Positions 1 through 5,813 of a stretch of 8,677 nucleotides of DNA are shown here, one piece after another. How positions within the stretch are numbered: position 1 is the stretch's first letter; each line of letters starts with the position of its first letter. The stretch lies in assembly GCA_937907055.1 (NCBI GenBank), contig CALCTW010000026.1:1-8677 (forward strand), written 5' to 3'. The notes under the pieces were generated by a model. It worked only from the letters and a program-made list of their open reading frames with translations, searched no databases and was not told where the DNA came from. The position numbers were made by a program, and so were the translations under genes. The DNA comes from an uncultured Clostridia bacterium. Its GTDB lineage: Bacteria; Bacillota; Clostridia; Christensenellales; Aristaeellaceae.

Positions 1-393
1 TCCGTGGATAAGCACCTGCTTTGCCGTTCTCTCACGGCAGCCGGTAGCGAGAATAACGGCATTTGCGTGAATTTTATTCACGCCGTCCGTATTGACAACG
101 GTGGCAACGAAGCCGTCTCCCGTTTTTTCCATCTTCGTCACAAAGGTGAGAAGCATGGCTTTAATATTTTCGCTGTTAAAATCGTCAATAAATCTTTCGG
201 CATATTCCGGTCCCGAAAGCTTTTCGCCGAAGCGGACAAGACCGAATCCGTCGTGTATGCACTGTTTGAGTATGCCGCCGAGTCTTGCTTCTCTCTCGAG
301 AAGTATTACGTCAGCGCCGTTTCTCTTAGCCGAAACCGCCGCCGCAAGTCCCGCGGGACCGCCGCCGATAACAAGTACGTCGCAGTTTATCAT
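1..393 (-). CDS. FAD-dependent oxidoreductase, N-terminal part (runs off window)
   Basis: A minus-strand frame is open from ATG 393 to the window edge (131 codons, no stop). The protein opens MINCDVLVIGGGPAGLAAA, a classic GxGxxG dinucleotide-binding fold for FAD. An acidic residue follows the second strand (ILLERE, about residues 36-41), and an ATGCRER motif lies near residues 118-124. This pattern is typical of the pyridine nucleotide-disulfide type oxidoreductases that sit beside glycerol-3-phosphate dehydrogenase-like proteins in Clostridia. The exact substrate cannot be read from this fragment. GGAGGTG lies 7 nt upstream of the ATG, which fixes the start. The start overlaps the stop of a tiny upstream ORF in an ATGA arrangement. 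The remaining two thirds or so of the protein lie outside the window. Confidence 0.85.
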   Translation of the reverse strand, partial: MINCDVLVIGGGPAGLAAAVSAKRNGADVILLEREARLGGILKQCIHDGFGLVRFGEKLSGPEYAERFIDDFNSENIKAMLLTFVTKMEKTGDGFVATVVNTDGVNKIHANAVILATGCRERTAKQVLIHG

Positions 394-491
394 TGTGCGG
401 CACCTCCCTTCTGGGCAGCGGCGGCTTTTTTCTTTTCCTCGCTCTTTACGAAGTTTACAAAATCAATTACGCTAGAAATGATATTTGCCAT
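390..491 (-). CDS. Possible 33-codon ORF overlapping the oxidoreductase start
   Basis: A short minus-strand frame starts with MANIISSVIDFVNFVK and ends in an Ala/Lys/Gly-rich tail (AAAAQKGGAAQ). Its TGA overlaps the oxidoreductase ATG (ATGA), an arrangement usual for translationally coupled genes. An in-frame TAG lies four codons upstream of the ATG. No ribosome site is visible before the ATG, and I recognise no family. It may be a coupled leader peptide, the decayed end of a neighbouring gene, or chance. Confidence 0.25.
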   Translation of the reverse strand: MANIISSVIDFVNFVKSEEKKKAAAAQKGGAAQ

Positions 492-493
492 AT

Positions 494-618
494 CGTTTTT
501 CTACGTTCTACTCAGACTCCTGTAGATGTATAATCCCAGTCAAGTCCTTTCGGTTATTCACCTATAAAATAGCCTACATTGATGAAACTCATTTTCTACG
601 AATAACAGTATTCATCAT
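494..618. other. AT-rich intergenic region, no clear element
   Basis: This stretch separates the 3' end of the OhrR-type regulator gene from the short ORF and oxidoreductase, all on the minus strand. It must hold the promoter for the oxidoreductase unless the upstream operon reads through. I see a TTGACT and a TTATAC on the minus strand, but they are too close together to form a standard promoter. No convincing terminator hairpin follows the regulator gene. Confidence 0.4.
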
Positions 619-1056
619 TCACTCACTTCGGCCCAGCAGCTTATACAGGATCCTGTAAAGCTGTAATCCCTCTTCTTCTGTCAGGTTGGTGCAGCCGGCG
701 ATCTGCATCGGTATTTCCGCCGCCTGCTCCTTCAGCTCTTCGCCCTTGTCCGTCAGGGTCACCGCAAGGCTGCGCTCGTCCTTTTCCGAACGCTCACGGG
801 TAAGGAAGCCCTTTGCCTCGAGCTTTTTCAAAAGCGGTGTCAGGGTGCCGGAATCCAGATACAGACATTGGCCGAGCTCCTTCACGTTGACGCACTTTTT
901 CTCCCACAGAACCATCATGACGATATACTGGGTATAGGTAAGATCAAGCCTGTCGAGAAATGGCTTGTACTTCTTCACGATTTCACGGGAGCAGGCATAA
1001 AGCGGAAAACAGAGCTGGTTTTCGAGCTTCAGCGCATCGTATTTGGAAGATTCCAT
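619..1056 (-). CDS. MarR-family regulator, OhrR-type organic peroxide sensor
   Basis: This 145-aa protein matches the OhrR branch of MarR regulators, which sense organic hydroperoxides through an N-terminal cysteine. The LENQLCFPLYACSREIVKKY block places the peroxidatic Cys at residue 16. Tyr30 and Tyr41 correspond, shifted by one, to the tyrosines that contact the sensing Cys in Bacillus OhrR. The winged helix follows, with a recognition helix near residues 68-83 and a DERSL wing near 93-97. Other cysteines (22, 55, 64, 122) leave a two-Cys mechanism possible. It lies 97 nt downstream of the TSCPD gene and probably shares the peroxidase transcript, since no clear terminator separates them. 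The ribosome site is weak (GGTG 5 nt before ATG). A palindromic AAAAATTTTT at 1071-1080 lies just upstream. No ohr gene is in the window. Confidence 0.88.
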   Translation of the reverse strand: MESSKYDALKLENQLCFPLYACSREIVKKYKPFLDRLDLTYTQYIVMMVLWEKKCVNVKELGQCLYLDSGTLTPLLKKLEAKGFLTRERSEKDERSLAVTLTDKGEELKEQAAEIPMQIAGCTNLTEEEGLQLYRILYKLLGRSE

Positions 1057-1153
1057 GTTATCACCGATCCAAAAATTTTTTCAGGCCGGCTCACCCGTTG
1101 GGCACAGAGCGGCGGGGCTGCCTTTTTTCAAAAGCTGCGCACCGGCGCGGTTC

Positions 1154-1417
1154 TCAGCCCTCCTGAATGTTTTTATTATACGCTTCCCGAACCGCTTTTG
1201 CAAGCTGATCGGCACAGGAGGTGGGTCTTCTGCCGCAGGTGTTCCCGAGCAGCTTTCCCTCGATCTCCTCCACGGCCGCGCCTTCCAGCAATTTGGAGAT
1301 CGCTTTCAGATTTCCGTCGCAGCCGCCGACAAACTCGATGTTGGTGATCACATTTCCGTTTATGTCAAAGCGGATGGCCTGCGAACAGGTATTTTCGGTT
1401 TTGTATTCGTAACGCAT
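1154..1417 (-). CDS. TSCPD-domain protein (TIGR03905 type)
   Basis: A small 87-aa protein containing the TSC-D motif (residues 66-70, here TSCAD rather than TSCPD), preceded by FVGGCDGNLKAI and GRRPTSC. These are hallmarks of the small stand-alone TSCPD proteins, which resemble the C-terminal domain of vitamin B12-dependent ribonucleotide reductases. Four cysteines (11, 33, 61, 68) could bind a metal or act in redox chemistry; the function of the family is not established. A longer GTG start at 1426 exists, but AAGGAG lies about 8 nt before the ATG at 1417, so I choose that ATG. It overlaps the TAA of the glutathione peroxidase by one base (TAATG), so the two genes are translationally coupled. 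Confidence 0.85.
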   Translation of the reverse strand: MRYEYKTENTCSQAIRFDINGNVITNIEFVGGCDGNLKAISKLLEGAAVEEIEGKLLGNTCGRRPTSCADQLAKAVREAYNKNIQEG

Positions 1418-1956
1418 TACAGACACTCCTTTATTTTCTCTTTGAGCTTCTTCATGTCGGTCGGCTCAAACCGGGATACGATGTTTCCGCTTCGGTCGAT
1501 CAGAAACTTTGTAAAGTTCCACTTGATATTGCCGTTGTTCTTGTAATCGGCATCCATCTTCTTGACAACACCCGTCAGGATCAGGCTCATGGGGCTGTGA
1601 CCGAAGCCGCCGAAAGTGGTGTTGGCCGTCAGCCACTTGTACAGCGGGATGGCGTTTTCGCCGTTCACTTCCACCTTGGAAAACTGGGGGAAGGTGATGC
1701 CGTAGCGATCAGAGCAGAAGGAATGGATCTCCTCATCGGTGCCGGAAGCCTGCGCGCCGAACTGGTTGCAGGGGAAATCCAGGATTTCCAGACCCTTGTC
1801 CCTGCATTCATCATAAAGATCCTGCAGTTCATCATACTGGGGGGTGAAGCCGCAGGCTGTGGCCGTGTTGACGATCAGCAGCACCTTGCCGGCGTACTGA
1901 GAAAGGGCAACATCCGTACCGTCCTGGGCCTTGACGCAAAAATCAAAAGCGTTCAT
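1417..1956 (-). CDS. gpx: Glutathione peroxidase family thiol peroxidase
   Basis: This 179-aa protein is a Cys-type glutathione peroxidase homologue; bacterial members usually reduce hydroperoxides with thioredoxin rather than glutathione. The peroxidatic Cys35 lies in NTATACGFT and is encoded by TGC, so it is not selenocysteine. DFPCNQFG (60-67) supplies the catalytic Gln, and KWNFTKFLID (145-154) supplies the Trp-Asn pair. Cys81 in IHSFCSDRYGITFP is at the usual place of the resolving cysteine of two-Cys members. AAGGAGG lies 7 nt before the ATG. There is no signal peptide, so it acts in the cytoplasm. It is the first gene of a likely gpx-TSCPD-ohrR operon and is divergent from the HxlR regulator gene, which fits redox control. 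Confidence 0.93.
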   Translation of the reverse strand: MNAFDFCVKAQDGTDVALSQYAGKVLLIVNTATACGFTPQYDELQDLYDECRDKGLEILDFPCNQFGAQASGTDEEIHSFCSDRYGITFPQFSKVEVNGENAIPLYKWLTANTTFGGFGHSPMSLILTGVVKKMDADYKNNGNIKWNFTKFLIDRSGNIVSRFEPTDMKKLKEKIKECL

Positions 1957-2003
1957 AAAGTTCCTCCTTGGTTTACTTTTTTCTTGTAAGTTTAAATTTT
2001 TGC

Positions 2004-2032
2004 TTTACTCTTATATTAAGAGTTGCTATAAT
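2004..2032 (+). promoter_or_regulatory. Promoter for the hxlR-family gene (extended -10)
   Basis: TTTACT (2004-2009), a 17-bp spacer, then TATAAT (2027-2032) preceded by TG-C, giving an extended -10 element. Transcription would start near 2039, leaving a leader of about 80 nt before the ATG at 2118. Confidence 0.65.
2007..2023. promoter_or_regulatory. Perfect 17-bp palindrome, candidate redox operator
   Basis: ACTCTTA-TAT-TAAGAGT is a perfect 7-bp inverted repeat with a 3-bp centre. It fills most of the spacer between the -35 and -10 of the plus-strand (HxlR) promoter, and covers the predicted start point of the minus-strand (peroxidase) promoter. Its length and symmetry suit a dimeric winged-helix regulator. 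The adjacent HxlR protein is the obvious candidate ligand, with the OhrR-type protein as an alternative. Binding is inferred from position only. Confidence 0.6.
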
Positions 2033-2059
2033 CTTACCAGTCCGCTTTCTGCCTGTCAA
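2031..2059 (-). promoter_or_regulatory. Promoter for the gpx operon
   Basis: On the minus strand TTGACA (2059-2054), a 17-bp spacer, then TAAGAT (2036-2031) preceded by TG-G, an extended -10. The -10 shares two bases with the -10 of the opposing hxlR promoter, so the two polymerases should compete. The predicted start near 2024 falls at the edge of the palindrome at 2007-2023. Confidence 0.55.
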
Positions 2060-2117
2060 TTACGCAATTTTTAAAGAGCAGGTAACAAAATGTGGACTGA
2101 TCAGGAGGTTAACCGAT

Positions 2118-2447
2118 ATGAGTGAACATGAAAACTGCCCCTGCACCGATCCCTGTCCCTTGCAGAAGGCCATGGATCTGCTGGGCGGCAAGTGGAAGAT
2201 GTCGCTGATCTGCTCGCTGACGGCAGACGGCCCCACGCGATATAATGATTTAAAGCGCCGCATGCAGGGCATTTCCAATACGATGCTGGTGCGTTCGCTG
2301 CGCGAGCTGGAGGAAGCAGGGCTTGTGGCGCGCAGGGAGTATCTGGAGGTGCCTGTGCGTGTGGAGTATGAGACCACGGAGATGACACGCGAACTGCTTC
2401 CCATTCTGGCCAGCCTGGCCGGATGGGCCGTCAAGCTGCCGAAATAA
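2118..2447 (+). CDS. HxlR-family winged-helix regulator, probable thiol/redox sensor
   Basis: This 109-aa protein has the full HxlR signature: CPLQKAMDLLGGKWKMSLI, then RYNDLKRRMQGISNTML and LRELEEAGLVARREY, then VPVRVEYETTE and a closing LASLAGWAV. Cys13 is the conserved cysteine that acts as redox or electrophile sensor in relatives such as YodB and HypR. Additional Cys7, Cys9 and Cys32 make an unusually Cys-rich N-terminus (CPCTDPC) that could form disulfides or bind metal. AGGAGG lies 9 nt before the ATG. An upstream extension of the frame to 1968 has no ribosome site and covers the promoter, so it is rejected. Its divergent placement against the glutathione peroxidase operon suggests that it controls that operon and itself. 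Confidence 0.92.
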   Translation: MSEHENCPCTDPCPLQKAMDLLGGKWKMSLICSLTADGPTRYNDLKRRMQGISNTMLVRSLRELEEAGLVARREYLEVPVRVEYETTEMTRELLPILASLAGWAVKLPK

Positions 2448-2456
2448 AGAGAGCAT

Positions 2457-2472
2457 CGCCCGGAAACGGGCG
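2457..2472 (+). other. GNRA-capped hairpin between hxlR and DUF1295 gene
   Basis: CGCCCG-GAAA-CGGGCG forms a perfect 6-bp stem with a GAAA tetraloop nine bases after the regulator stop. There is no T-tract, so it is not a standard terminator. It may stabilise the 3' end of the regulator message or separate expression of the two genes. Confidence 0.4.
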
Positions 2473-2551
2473 GACACGGCCCGGAGGTGAAGATCCGGTA
2501 AGCGCGTGTATAACACTGCTGTCATTTAGTTTATTGGGGGAGGGGTTTCCT

Positions 2552-3442
2552 TTGCAGAAGAAAAAGGATCTGCTGATCATCACGCTTATTTATCTGTTCG
2601 CGTTCGCGGTGGGCGCTGCCGCGGCCGCGCTGGTGCAGACGGTCATGCTGCAGCTTTTTGTGTTTGATATCGCGGCCACGGTCGTCGTGTTTGTTTTCTC
2701 GGTGCTGTATCATAATTCCAGCGTGTATGATCCCTATTGGTCGGTCACGCCGATGTTCATGTCCGTCTGGCTGTTCATCCGCGAGCAGGCTTTTTCGCCC
2801 ATGCAATTATTGCTGCTGATCGTTTTCAACGCTTGGGGTCTGCGGCTCACGCTGAACTGGATCTCCGTCTTTACGGATTTTTCATACGAGGACTGGCGTT
2901 ACCGCCATTATCGCGCTGTCACGCCGAAGCCGCTCTGGCAGGTGGTCAATTTCTGCGGCATCCACCTGATGCCCACTCTGGTGGTCTTCGCCGGTATGCT
3001 CCCGCTGTTTGAGATCGCGAAGACCCCCATGTCTGTTTTCGCGCTGCCCGGCATCCTTGTCATCGCGCTGGGCATCGCGCTGGAATACTACGCGGATCGG
3101 CAGATGCACGCCTTCCTCGCGGAAACAAAAGAAAAGGTCGCCTGCAGAAACGGGCTGTGGTCCCGTTCCCGTCATCCCAATTATCTGGGGGAGATCACCG
3201 TATGGCTGGGCGTTTATCTGGCCATGCTGCCCTTCGCGCCGGAAAAATGGGTTTACGGCGCGGGCGCGCTCAGCATCGCCGTGATGTTCAATGTCGTTTC
3301 CATTCCGCTGATGGAAAAGCGCCAGATGAGCAGAAGAGCGGATTATCAGCAGTACCGGCAGACGACCCCGCGGCTGCTGATCCTGCCGGGACGGGGAGCA
3401 CGGACAGCCGATCCCGGTCTGCCAAAGCAGCGTTTCTTCTGA
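2552..3442 (+). CDS. DUF1295 / steroid-5-alpha-reductase-like membrane protein
   Basis: A 296-aa polytopic membrane protein. Hydrophobic segments appear near residues 7-28, 34-53, 66-76, 84-103, 132-153, 161-178, 214-229 and 234-252. Family motifs are YDPYWSV (59-65), a C-terminal GLWSRSRHPNYLGE (201-214) and IPLMEKRQM (251-259). The RHPNYLGE block is shared by DUF1295, 3-oxo-5-alpha-steroid 4-dehydrogenase and isoprenylcysteine or phospholipid methyltransferase relatives. The substrate is unknown, presumably a lipid. I choose TTG 2552 because GGAGG lies 8 nt upstream. The frame extends back to an ATG at 2423 inside hxlR, but that start has no ribosome site. It lies 104 nt after hxlR and may be cotranscribed with it. 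The tail after residue 276 is poorly conserved in type. Confidence 0.85.
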   Translation: MQKKKDLLIITLIYLFAFAVGAAAAALVQTVMLQLFVFDIAATVVVFVFSVLYHNSSVYDPYWSVTPMFMSVWLFIREQAFSPMQLLLLIVFNAWGLRLTLNWISVFTDFSYEDWRYRHYRAVTPKPLWQVVNFCGIHLMPTLVVFAGMLPLFEIAKTPMSVFALPGILVIALGIALEYYADRQMHAFLAETKEKVACRNGLWSRSRHPNYLGEITVWLGVYLAMLPFAPEKWVYGAGALSIAVMFNVVSIPLMEKRQMSRRADYQQYRQTTPRLLILPGRGARTADPGLPKQRFF

Positions 3443-3474
3443 GTATCCTGAAACAAACCCTGTCATGATATATA

Positions 3475-3524
3475 AAAAACACAGGTTCCCGCGCCGTTTG
3501 GGAGGCGGAGGAGCCTGTGTTTTT
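3475..3524. terminator. Bidirectional terminator between convergent genes
   Basis: AAAAACACAGG (3475-3485) pairs with CCTGTGTTTTT (3514-3524), continued inward by TTCC with GGAG and by an inner CGCC/GGCG stem. The A-run on one side and T-run on the other allow termination in both directions, serving the DUF1295 gene (plus) and the DUF1349 gene (minus). Confidence 0.85.
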
Positions 3525-3536
3525 GTGTGGTCGTTT

Positions 3537-4124
3537 TTACAGTTCAATGTCGTTTTCGCCCACGATCTTCAGATCCATCTCCGTAAACACGGCGGTGAAG
3601 CTGGAGTTGCCGGGGCTGCAGGCATACACGCCAAAGCTGATCTCGCCCTCGCACTTCTCCATATGGAACATGCGGAGCATATTGAAGGTGATGCCGTCCG
3701 CGGAGTTTTCCAGCATAAAGTCGGTGCCGCTGCGAACCATACGGTACCACATCTCGGTGACGGACGCGTCCACCGCCGTGCAGGCCCAGTCGGAATAACC
3801 GCGGTTGGTGGCGACACTGCCCAGGTGCTTGATCTTGTCATTTTCACATTCGATGGAGGCCTTGAACCAGGTCTCGGGATCCAGATGCATCACAAGACCG
3901 CACTGATCGTACTGTGCCTTGCCTTCAAAGGCGGTCCTGACAGTGAAGACGAAATGCTGTTCCGCGGTCTTCATCTGCAGCACCGGGGCATTGTCCTTAC
4001 CGGGGGCGCCAAAGGTGCGCTGCCACAGATCGGTCTCCGGACGGGTCGTGATCTCGATCCGGTCATTGCTGATCCTGCAGGGCAGAGGTTCCGGGGTCCA
4101 TTCAAGTCTGGATGTGTCAAACAT
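3537..4124 (-). CDS. DUF1349 protein (concanavalin-like fold)
   Basis: A 195-aa protein without signal peptide. WQRTFGAPGKDNAP near the N-terminus, YDQCGLVMHLDPETWFKASIE in the middle, then SVATNRGYSDWA and ISFGVYACSPG near the C-terminus are characteristic of DUF1349. This family has a concanavalin A-like jelly-roll fold, and its members are thought to bind or act on carbohydrate, with no settled activity. The frame is open upstream to 4433, but AGGAGG 7 nt before the ATG at 4124 fixes the start. It is transcribed alone, from its own promoter with a leader of about 160 nt, and ends at a bidirectional terminator. It appears complete for the family. Confidence 0.88.
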   Translation of the reverse strand: MFDTSRLEWTPEPLPCRISNDRIEITTRPETDLWQRTFGAPGKDNAPVLQMKTAEQHFVFTVRTAFEGKAQYDQCGLVMHLDPETWFKASIECENDKIKHLGSVATNRGYSDWACTAVDASVTEMWYRMVRSGTDFMLENSADGITFNMLRMFHMEKCEGEISFGVYACSPGNSSFTAVFTEMDLKIVGENDIEL

Positions 4125-4188
4125 GCTGTTTCCTCCTGTGTGCTCTGAAAAATCGACGAGGATCAGGAAAGGGCCGGATCGGCCGATG

Positions 4189-4226
4189 AAAAAAGCGGCC
4201 CGGGAGGAAGCGTTTGCCGCGCTCCC
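4189..4226 (-). promoter_or_regulatory. Possible attenuator in the DUF1349 leader
   Basis: On the minus strand GCGGC (4220-4216) can pair with GCCGC (4199-4195), directly followed by six T residues (4194-4189), a terminator-like arrangement. An overlapping alternative helix pairs GGGAGCG (4226-4220) with CGCTTCC (4212-4206), with one G-U pair. The two helices share bases and are mutually exclusive. The terminator stem is short with a long loop, so this is only suggestive. Confidence 0.3.
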
Positions 4227-4293
4227 GTTGATCTGTCCGTGTCCTGTTCGGCGCGTGTATATCCGGATGAAGTCCGGGATCCGCGCTGTAAAA

Positions 4294-4322
4294 AGTATAG
4301 GGGCGCGGCGGCGAAAAGTCAA
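4294..4322 (-). promoter_or_regulatory. Promoter for the DUF1349 gene
   Basis: On the minus strand TTGACT (4322-4317), a 17-bp GC-rich spacer, then TATACT (4299-4294). Start is expected near 4287, giving a leader of about 160 nt. Confidence 0.7.
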
Positions 4323-4357
4323 TAAAGCCATGCCGGCACAGGGCGATATCCTGGAAG

Positions 4358-4392
4358 ATAAAAACCATCCGCCCGTTATCAGCAGGCGGATG
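4358..4392 (-). terminator. Rho-independent terminator of the SH3b gene
   Basis: On the minus strand CATCCGCC (4392-4385) pairs with GGCGGATG (4373-4366) across an 11-nt loop, followed by GTTTTTATC. It lies 23 nt after the SH3b stop codon. Confidence 0.88.
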
Positions 4393-4414
4393 ATTGATAT
4401 TATATGATTCTTTA

Positions 4415-4957
4415 TTACTTGTTCACGCAGCACTTGACCACATAACCGGTAACACCATTCGCGGTGCGCACCTGATAATAGGCGTTGCTCTCGGCGATGA
4501 CGGTCAGCACATCGCCCTTGTACAGGTAAGCCAGAATGGTGGAACCGGTAGAGGCCTTGGCGCGCAGGTTCACATGTCCGCCCGCGCCGTTGGAGGGAGC
4601 GGCAGTCACCTTGAAGCGGGTGACGGTGTGGAATTCCTGAGGGGCCAGCGCGGGATCATTGGCGCTGACATAGAAGTCATTCACATAACCCTTGACGGTT
4701 TTGCCGTCGATGCGTACGGAGACCTTCAGCCAGGAGGCGTTCGCGCGGCCAAGCACGGTGAGGGTCTTGCCGTTGCCCATCCGGGCCAGCACACGGGAAT
4801 TGGTGTTGGGTTCAGCGCGCAGGTTCAGCATTTTGCCGTCCGGGCAGGATACATACATGAGGTCATTCCTGGCAGCTTCAGCGGAAGCAAAGGTTACGGG
4901 AACGATCGCGAGGATCGCGAGCATCAGAGCCATCATCATCACAGCAAACTTTTTCAT
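4415..4957 (-). CDS. Secreted protein with two bacterial SH3 domains
   Basis: A 180-aa protein with a clear signal peptide (MKKFAVMMMALMLAILAIV, likely cut after the ASA at about residue 26). Two SH3b repeats follow. The first spans about 33-100, with LNLRAEPNTNSRVLARMGNGKTLTV. The second spans about 110-180, with VNLRAKASTGSTILAYLYKGDVLTV and GVTGYVVKCCV. SH3b repeats usually bind peptidoglycan or other wall components, so the protein probably sits outside the membrane near the wall. No enzymatic domain is present. AAGGAGGG lies about 9 nt before the ATG. It is monocistronic, with its own promoter and terminator. The paired Cys175-Cys176 near the C-terminus are unusual for an exported protein of this kind. 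Confidence 0.9.
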   Translation of the reverse strand: MKKFAVMMMALMLAILAIVPVTFASAEAARNDLMYVSCPDGKMLNLRAEPNTNSRVLARMGNGKTLTVLGRANASWLKVSVRIDGKTVKGYVNDFYVSANDPALAPQEFHTVTRFKVTAAPSNGAGGHVNLRAKASTGSTILAYLYKGDVLTVIAESNAYYQVRTANGVTGYVVKCCVNK

Positions 4958-5038
4958 AACAGGGTCCCTCCTTGCCTTTCGGCGTTTACTTTCTCTCTTC
5001 TCTTGTCAGCAGGTTTCCTTGTCCTCCTGACAGTGCCT

Positions 5039-5067
5039 ATTATAGTTGAACCCCTATCGCGGATAAA
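5039..5067 (-). promoter_or_regulatory. Promoter for the SH3b gene
   Basis: On the minus strand a perfect TATAAT (5044-5039) with a weak TTTATC at the -35 position, 17 bp upstream (5067-5062). Start is expected near 5032, about 75 nt before the ATG. Confidence 0.55.
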
Positions 5068-5161
5068 TCGCCGTATCGTTTCTCTTTCATTTATCGCGCG
5101 TATAATTTCTTTTCGTTTTCGTTTAATAATCGGAGGGGAAGGATCAGGCGGAAGAGCAAGC

Positions 5162-5185
5162 AAAAAAGGACTCCGGGGGGAGTCC
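5162..5185 (-). terminator. Rho-independent terminator of the HD-domain gene
   Basis: On the minus strand GGACTCC (5185-5179) pairs with GGAGTCC (5174-5168) across a four-base loop, followed by TTTTTTG. It lies about 43 nt after the HD gene's TGA. Confidence 0.88.
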
Positions 5186-5227
5186 GTTCTGCTTAATATG
5201 CGGCTTGCCGTTCCCTCAGGAACAGGC

Positions 5228-5650
5228 TCAGGTCAGTAAAAAATGCAGCGCACGGTTATATTTGGCCTGCCGGTCAACATCCTTCAGCGTTACCCGCGGC
5301 AGACGGCTGAGATTGCTATTATCGATCAGGTCGCTGATCTTCACCATCCTCGCTACGGGATTGCTCTTGGCTCGTGCCACATAGTCATCATATGCTTCGT
5401 CCTCACGGTGTGTCATGCAATTGATGGCGTGAGCTGTGTCCTTGCCAAAGACGGTGGCAATGTCCTATACGGTTGTTTTCGTGTCCTCAACTGTATCATG
5501 AAGCCATGCGACCACCTTCTCTTCTTTCAAGACAACACGCGAAGCCACACGGGAGAGATGTTCTTCATACGGCAATCCTGCTTTGTCAACCTGACCAATG
5601 TGTGCTTTTAATGCAAATGCTTTTGCCTTCTCGACATCTGTATTGTACAT
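5228..5650 (-). pseudogene. Small HD-domain (SpoT-like) protein interrupted by one in-frame TAG
   Basis: The frame runs from ATG 5650 (AAAGGAAG about 9 nt upstream) to TGA 5228, 140 codons, broken only by TAG at codon 62 (5465-5467). Before it come KAHIGQVDKAG (15-25) and WLHDTVEDT (49-57), the HD metal-binding block of the RelA/SpoT/Mesh1 phosphohydrolase group. After it come DIATVFGKDTAHAIN and MVKISDLIDN (102-111), whose Asp107 completes the metal site. Family members would hydrolyse (p)ppGpp or a related nucleotide. Relatives usually have an acidic or polar residue at the TAG position, so one base change (GAG or CAG to TAG) would explain it. Coding quality is unchanged after the stop. It has its own promoter and terminator. 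It is either a recent pseudogene or a gene read through at TAG. The downstream ATG at 5416 lacks a ribosome site. Confidence 0.8.
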
Positions 5651-5687
5651 ACGGCTGCTTCCTTTCTCCTGTGCTGGGGTTGCATTT

Positions 5688-5696
5688 ATTATATCA
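5688..5696 (-). promoter_or_regulatory. Extended -10 promoter for the HD-domain gene
   Basis: On the minus strand TGA-TATAAT (5696-5688). No good -35 is visible at the right distance, which is common for extended -10 promoters. Start is expected near 5681, about 30 nt before the ATG at 5650. Confidence 0.55.
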
Positions 5697-5770
5697 CATT
5701 ATTATGCGGAAGAAGTCGCCTCGCAGGAGACAGTGTTGAATTGTTCAAGATATTCTTTGGTCTCACATCT

Positions 5771-5794
5771 ATTGTAAACCTACAATGATATAAT
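5771..5794 (+). promoter_or_regulatory. Upstream promoter P1 with inverted repeat, DUF6273 gene
   Basis: TGA-TATAAT (5786-5794) is an extended -10. Directly upstream and overlapping its TG is the perfect inverted repeat ATTGTA-AACC-TACAAT (5771-5786), a plausible operator. No clear -35 is seen. Confidence 0.5.
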
Positions 5795-5813
5795 GAAGAT
5801 ATGAAAATCGTGA

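Noticed and set aside
1417..1426. GTG start at 1426 for the TSCPD protein
   Set aside because: The GTG is almost inside the AAGGAG ribosome site. The ATG at 1417 has correct spacing and overlaps the upstream stop.
1417..1956. Selenocysteine in the glutathione peroxidase
   Set aside because: The catalytic codon is TGC (Cys35). There is no in-frame TGA, and no SECIS-like need.
2423..2551. ATG 2423 start for the DUF1295 protein, overlapping hxlR
   Set aside because: The 43-residue extension is not hydrophobic or family-like and has no ribosome site. TTG 2552 has GGAGG at 8 nt.
4125..4433. Upstream extension of the DUF1349 frame to 4433
   Set aside because: It crosses the promoter, leader and the SH3b terminator. 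The ATG at 4124 has a strong ribosome site.
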